The translations under genes were made by a program, and so were the position numbers. Shown piece by piece: positions 7,371-9,680 of a stretch of 9,680 nucleotides of DNA. How positions within the stretch are numbered: the first letter of the stretch is position 1; each line of letters starts with the position of its first letter. This stretch comes from CAZXEU01 sp964639665 (GTDB lineage: Bacteria; Bacteroidota; Rhodothermia; Rhodothermales; Bin80), in contig CAZXEU010000070.1 in NCBI GenBank assembly GCA_964639665.1, positions 1-9,680 of the forward strand, given 5' to 3'. The notes below the pieces were generated by a model that was not told where the DNA came from, did not search any database, and worked only from the letters and a program-made list of their open reading frames with translations.

Positions 7371-8612
7371 ATGCAATACGATTTACCGGCGCCCACGCTG
7401 CTTGACTATCAGGGCAACGGCCAGATTACTGATCAGGAGTTTGCAGACGACGTTCTGCCCTCCTACCTGGCATCCGTCCGGCAGTACCTGCACGCCCATC
7501 CAGAGACCGGTTTTCAGGAGCGGGAAACATCCGCTTTCCTGCAGGAGCAACTTGCCGAGCAGGGCCTGCTTTGCGATGGTCCCATCGCCGAGACCGGATT
7601 CTACGTAGACATTGAGGGCGCCAAGTCCGGACGCGCGGTCGGATACCGATGCGACATGGACGCGCTGCCCCTGCAGGATGCCAAGCAGGCACCGTATGCC
7701 TCCCGCAATCCGGGCGCCGCGCACGCGTGCGGCCACGATGCGCACATGGCCGTGGGTCTTGGTGTGGCCCTCGCGCTCAGCCGAATCAAGTCACAGCTCG
7801 CGGGGCGTGTCCGCGTGTTCTTCCAGCCCAATGAGGAAGGTACGCCCAGCGGCAGCGTGCCCATGATCCGGGACGGTGTGCTCAATGGTCTGGAGGGCGT
7901 CTATTGCATTCACGTCGATCCCACGCTGGATGTCGGCTCCTACGGGCTGGCCGATGGTACGGTTACGGCGGCCCTGGACCGATTCGGGGTGCGGCTTGAC
8001 GCATCCAGCACCGGTCACTCTGCACGTCCCCATCAGACGCGGGACCTGATTTGGATAGCCACGCAGCTCCTGAACCTGTTCTACCAGTACGCCGGGCGCA
8101 TAACCGATGTCCGCAATCCCGCCATCCTGACAGTATGCTCTTTTCGGGGCGGGGAGATTCACAACGTCATGCCCTCGGAAGTGGAATTCCAGGGTACGCT
8201 CCGAACACTCGACGATCGGGACAGGGAATTCCTCAAGCAATACATGCGGCACACGGCCGAGCAGATTGCCGCGCTGCATGATGTCCACCTGGAACTGGAG
8301 TTTCAAAGCGGCATGCCGTGTGTGGTAAACGATGCCAGGATGCTTGTGCTGGTAAGGGAGCAGATCGTCCAGCTGTTCGGCGAAAAGGCACCGGTAGACA
8401 TCCCGGTTCCGAGCATGGGCTCCGAGGACTTTGCCCATTACCTGGACTATGTGCCAGGCTTTCTCCTGCGGGTAGGCACCCGAGGCAGCAGGCACACGAG
8501 CCACATGCTGCACGATGCCAATTTCGACGTCGACGATGCGGCGCTTGGGCCAGCCGTAAAGCTGATGAGCCAGGTGCTCCAGCACCATCTCGCCACGCGC
8601 CCGCTGGCCTGA
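7371..8612 (+). CDS. M20 family metallo-amidohydrolase
   Basis: 413 residues, the usual length for M20 amidohydrolases of the IAA-amino acid / N-acyl-amino acid hydrolase group, which cleave the amide bond of N-acylated amino acids or related conjugates with a two-metal centre. The N-terminus carries the family HAHPETGFQE (41-50). Likely metal and catalytic residues are all present: D95/D97 in RCDMDALP, C120 and H122 in HACGHD (118-123), E155/E156 in FQPNEE (151-156, Asn for the usual Ala), H181 in IHVDP, and H381 in LHDANFD. A lid/dimerisation domain covers about residues 196-304 with GHSARPH (215-221), the usual histidine of that domain. No signal peptide is seen, so it is probably cytoplasmic. 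It has its own AT-rich upstream region and no clear Shine-Dalgarno, common in Bacteroidota relatives. The true substrate cannot be told from sequence; a role in processing a neighbouring natural product is possible but unsupported. Confidence 0.92.
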   Translation: MQYDLPAPTLLDYQGNGQITDQEFADDVLPSYLASVRQYLHAHPETGFQERETSAFLQEQLAEQGLLCDGPIAETGFYVDIEGAKSGRAVGYRCDMDALPLQDAKQAPYASRNPGAAHACGHDAHMAVGLGVALALSRIKSQLAGRVRVFFQPNEEGTPSGSVPMIRDGVLNGLEGVYCIHVDPTLDVGSYGLADGTVTAALDRFGVRLDASSTGHSARPHQTRDLIWIATQLLNLFYQYAGRITDVRNPAILTVCSFRGGEIHNVMPSEVEFQGTLRTLDDRDREFLKQYMRHTAEQIAALHDVHLELEFQSGMPCVVNDARMLVLVREQIVQLFGEKAPVDIPVPSMGSEDFAHYLDYVPGFLLRVGTRGSRHTSHMLHDANFDVDDAALGPAVKLMSQVLQHHLATRPLA

Positions 8613-8758
8613 AACGCCTTCGGCCCTCTGGCGTACGCTCTGTCCGGTCCCGGCGCGAGAGAGACGGAATACAACAGCCACCAGACGCTCCGCTGCACCG
8701 GCCGCACGGTGGAACAGCGACTTATGCCTAGGGTAGCATAGTTTGCCTGCGGCGTGAA

Positions 8759-8764
8759 TATACT
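8759..8764 (+). promoter_or_regulatory. Possible -10 box of the Fe-S carrier gene
   Basis: TATACT matches the sigma-70-type -10 consensus at five of six positions. It sits only 9 bases before the ATG at 8774, so a transcript from it would have almost no leader with that start, or about 15-18 bases if translation begins at the ATG at 8789. No convincing -35 box is found at 16-18 bp spacing, so this is tentative. Confidence 0.22.
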
Positions 8765-8773
8765 GTGAAGCAC

Positions 8774-9127
8774 ATGCAAACCGACACCATGGCGCCAAGT
8801 GCACCCGTTGCACTCAGTCCAAGGGCGGCTGAGGAGGTCAGAAGCCTCATCGCTTCCAAGTCAATACCCGAAGGATACGGACTCCGCGTGGGCGTGCGAG
8901 GCGGTGGTTGCTCCGGCATGAGCTACATCCTCGGCTTTGACAAGCTGAGAGAGCATGATCTGACTTTCGACGCGGACGGCATCGAGCTCTACATTGACAA
9001 GCGCCACGGTCTGTACCTTATGGGCACAACCATCGATTATCACGATGGCCTCAGCGCCCGCGGGTTTACATTCGATAACCCGAATGCCACGCAGCGATGC
9101 GGATGTGGCTCAAGCTTCGCCGCATAA
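8774..9127 (+). CDS. A-type iron-sulfur cluster carrier (IscA/SufA/ErpA family)
   Basis: 117 residues from the ATG chosen here. A GTG at 8765 would add three residues, and an ATG at 8789 would remove five; none has a strong Shine-Dalgarno. The family core begins at ALSPRAAEEV. The three conserved cysteines are present: one in RGGGCSGMSY and two in RCGCGSSF near the C-terminus (49, 112 and 114 counted from the GTG). A-type carriers bind Fe-S clusters or iron in the cytoplasm as dimers and pass clusters to target proteins. The length is typical. No isc or suf neighbours are in view, so the subtype cannot be fixed and no symbol is given. About 70 bp separate it from clpC downstream on the same strand. 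Confidence 0.93.
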   Translation: MQTDTMAPSAPVALSPRAAEEVRSLIASKSIPEGYGLRVGVRGGGCSGMSYILGFDKLREHDLTFDADGIELYIDKRHGLYLMGTTIDYHDGLSARGFTFDNPNATQRCGCGSSFAA

Positions 9128-9182
9128 CACACCCGCGAAAGCGCCCCTCAAACACCCTGCTGTAGTGATCCGGCCGACCAAC

Positions 9183-9187
9183 GGGAG
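9183..9187 (+). promoter_or_regulatory. Ribosome binding site of clpC
   Basis: GGGAG ends 8 bases before the ATG at 9196. This spacing is good and, with the conserved N-terminus that follows, fixes the clpC start. Confidence 0.5.
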
Positions 9188-9195
9188 CATGTGAC

Positions 9196-9680
9196 ATGGA
9201 AGGCAACTTTTCCAATCGGGTCCGCGATGTAATTTCCTACAGCAGGGAAGAGGCCATCCGGCTGGGGCATGATTATATCGGCACAGAGCATCTGCTCCTC
9301 GGGATAATTCGTGAAGGTGAAGGCGTCGCCGTCAAGATTCTGAAGAACCTGGGCTGCGACCTCTTCAAGCTCAAGAAGGCGATAGAGGATACCGTCAGGA
9401 ATACCGGCGGCACCCTCACGGTGGGGAACATCCCGCTTACCAAACAGGCAGAGAAAGTCCTCAAGATTACCTATCTCGAGGCCAAGCTGTACAAGAGCGA
9501 CGTAATCGGTACCGAGCACCTGCTGCTGAGCCTGCTGAGAGACGACGAGAATATTGCGGCGCAGATCCTGCAGCAGAGCTACTCTATCACGTATGACGCC
9601 ATGCGCGGGGAGCTGGACGCCATCATGAGCGGCAAGATCTCCTCGCGGGGCGGCGGTGCCGAAACCGGCCGCTCATCAGC
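9196..9680 (+). CDS. clpC: ATP-dependent Clp protease ATP-binding subunit ClpC, N-terminal part
   Basis: The frame is open from the ATG to the window end, so only 161 of an expected 800 or more residues are seen. The visible part is the two-repeat Clp N-domain that binds adaptors and substrates: IGTEHLLLGIIREGEG (28-43) in the first repeat and IGTEHLLLSLLRDDEN (104-119) in the second. The opening MEGNFSNRVRDVISYSREEA is characteristic of ClpC from Bacteroidota and relatives, which here would feed unfolded or tagged proteins to ClpP in the cytoplasm. A glycine/serine-rich linker begins near residue 148, where the first AAA+ module should follow downstream. Neither Walker motif is in the window, so intactness of the ATPase cannot be judged. 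ClpB and ClpA are less likely because of the N-domain sequence. Confidence 0.93.
   Translation, partial: MEGNFSNRVRDVISYSREEAIRLGHDYIGTEHLLLGIIREGEGVAVKILKNLGCDLFKLKKAIEDTVRNTGGTLTVGNIPLTKQAEKVLKITYLEAKLYKSDVIGTEHLLLSLLRDDENIAAQILQQSYSITYDAMRGELDAIMSGKISSRGGGAETGRSS

Noticed and set aside
8614..8711. Possible terminators after the amidohydrolase: ACGCC/GGCGT (8614-8634) and CACCG/CGGTG (8696-8711)
   Set aside because: Both stems are only 5 bp, one has an 11-base loop, and neither is followed by a T-run.
7791..8813. 340-codon minus-strand frame opposite the amidohydrolase
   Set aside because: It overlaps the intact M20 gene and the next intergenic region; no motifs were recognised.

Overview
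The window is GC-rich bacterial DNA with all six confident genes on the + strand. The last two genes are an A-type Fe-S carrier and a ClpC with a Bacteroidota-like N-terminus (MEGNFSNRVRDVISYSREEA). With the high GC content they suggest a Rhodothermota-type (Salinibacter/Rhodothermus-like) member of the wider Bacteroidota group. This is inference from protein character, not from a marker gene, and is held with moderate confidence.

Left third (1-4676): the 3' end of a type I polyketide synthase, with enoylreductase, ketoreductase and acyl carrier domains and no release domain. It is followed 46 bp later by one 831-residue protein that joins a thioester-reductase-like SDR to a complete PAPS-dependent sulfotransferase. 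Read together, the PKS builds an acyl chain on its ACP, the reductase would free it as an aldehyde or alcohol, and the sulfotransferase would sulfate a hydroxyl, possibly the new one, to give a sulfated lipid or polyketide alcohol. This gene pair is the most unusual part of the window. The rest of the PKS and any partner genes lie upstream, outside the window.

Middle (4778-7370): a NCS2/UraA-fold permease with a degenerate signature motif and a cytosolic C-terminal domain that reads like an inactive GHKL (anti-sigma-type) ATPase. After it come 817 bp without a convincing gene. This stretch holds one weak 86-codon ORF, a cluster of GC-rich perfect palindromes, an operator-like inverted repeat and an AT-rich likely promoter.

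Right third (7371-9680): an M20 family metallo-amidohydrolase with its metal ligands intact, an IscA/SufA/ErpA-type Fe-S protein with its three cysteines, and the first 161 codons of clpC (both N-terminal Clp repeats), cut by the window edge. These look like ordinary chromosomal genes, so the window probably spans the edge between a biosynthetic locus and housekeeping DNA. No tRNA, rRNA, CRISPR array, transposase or canonical intrinsic terminator was seen.
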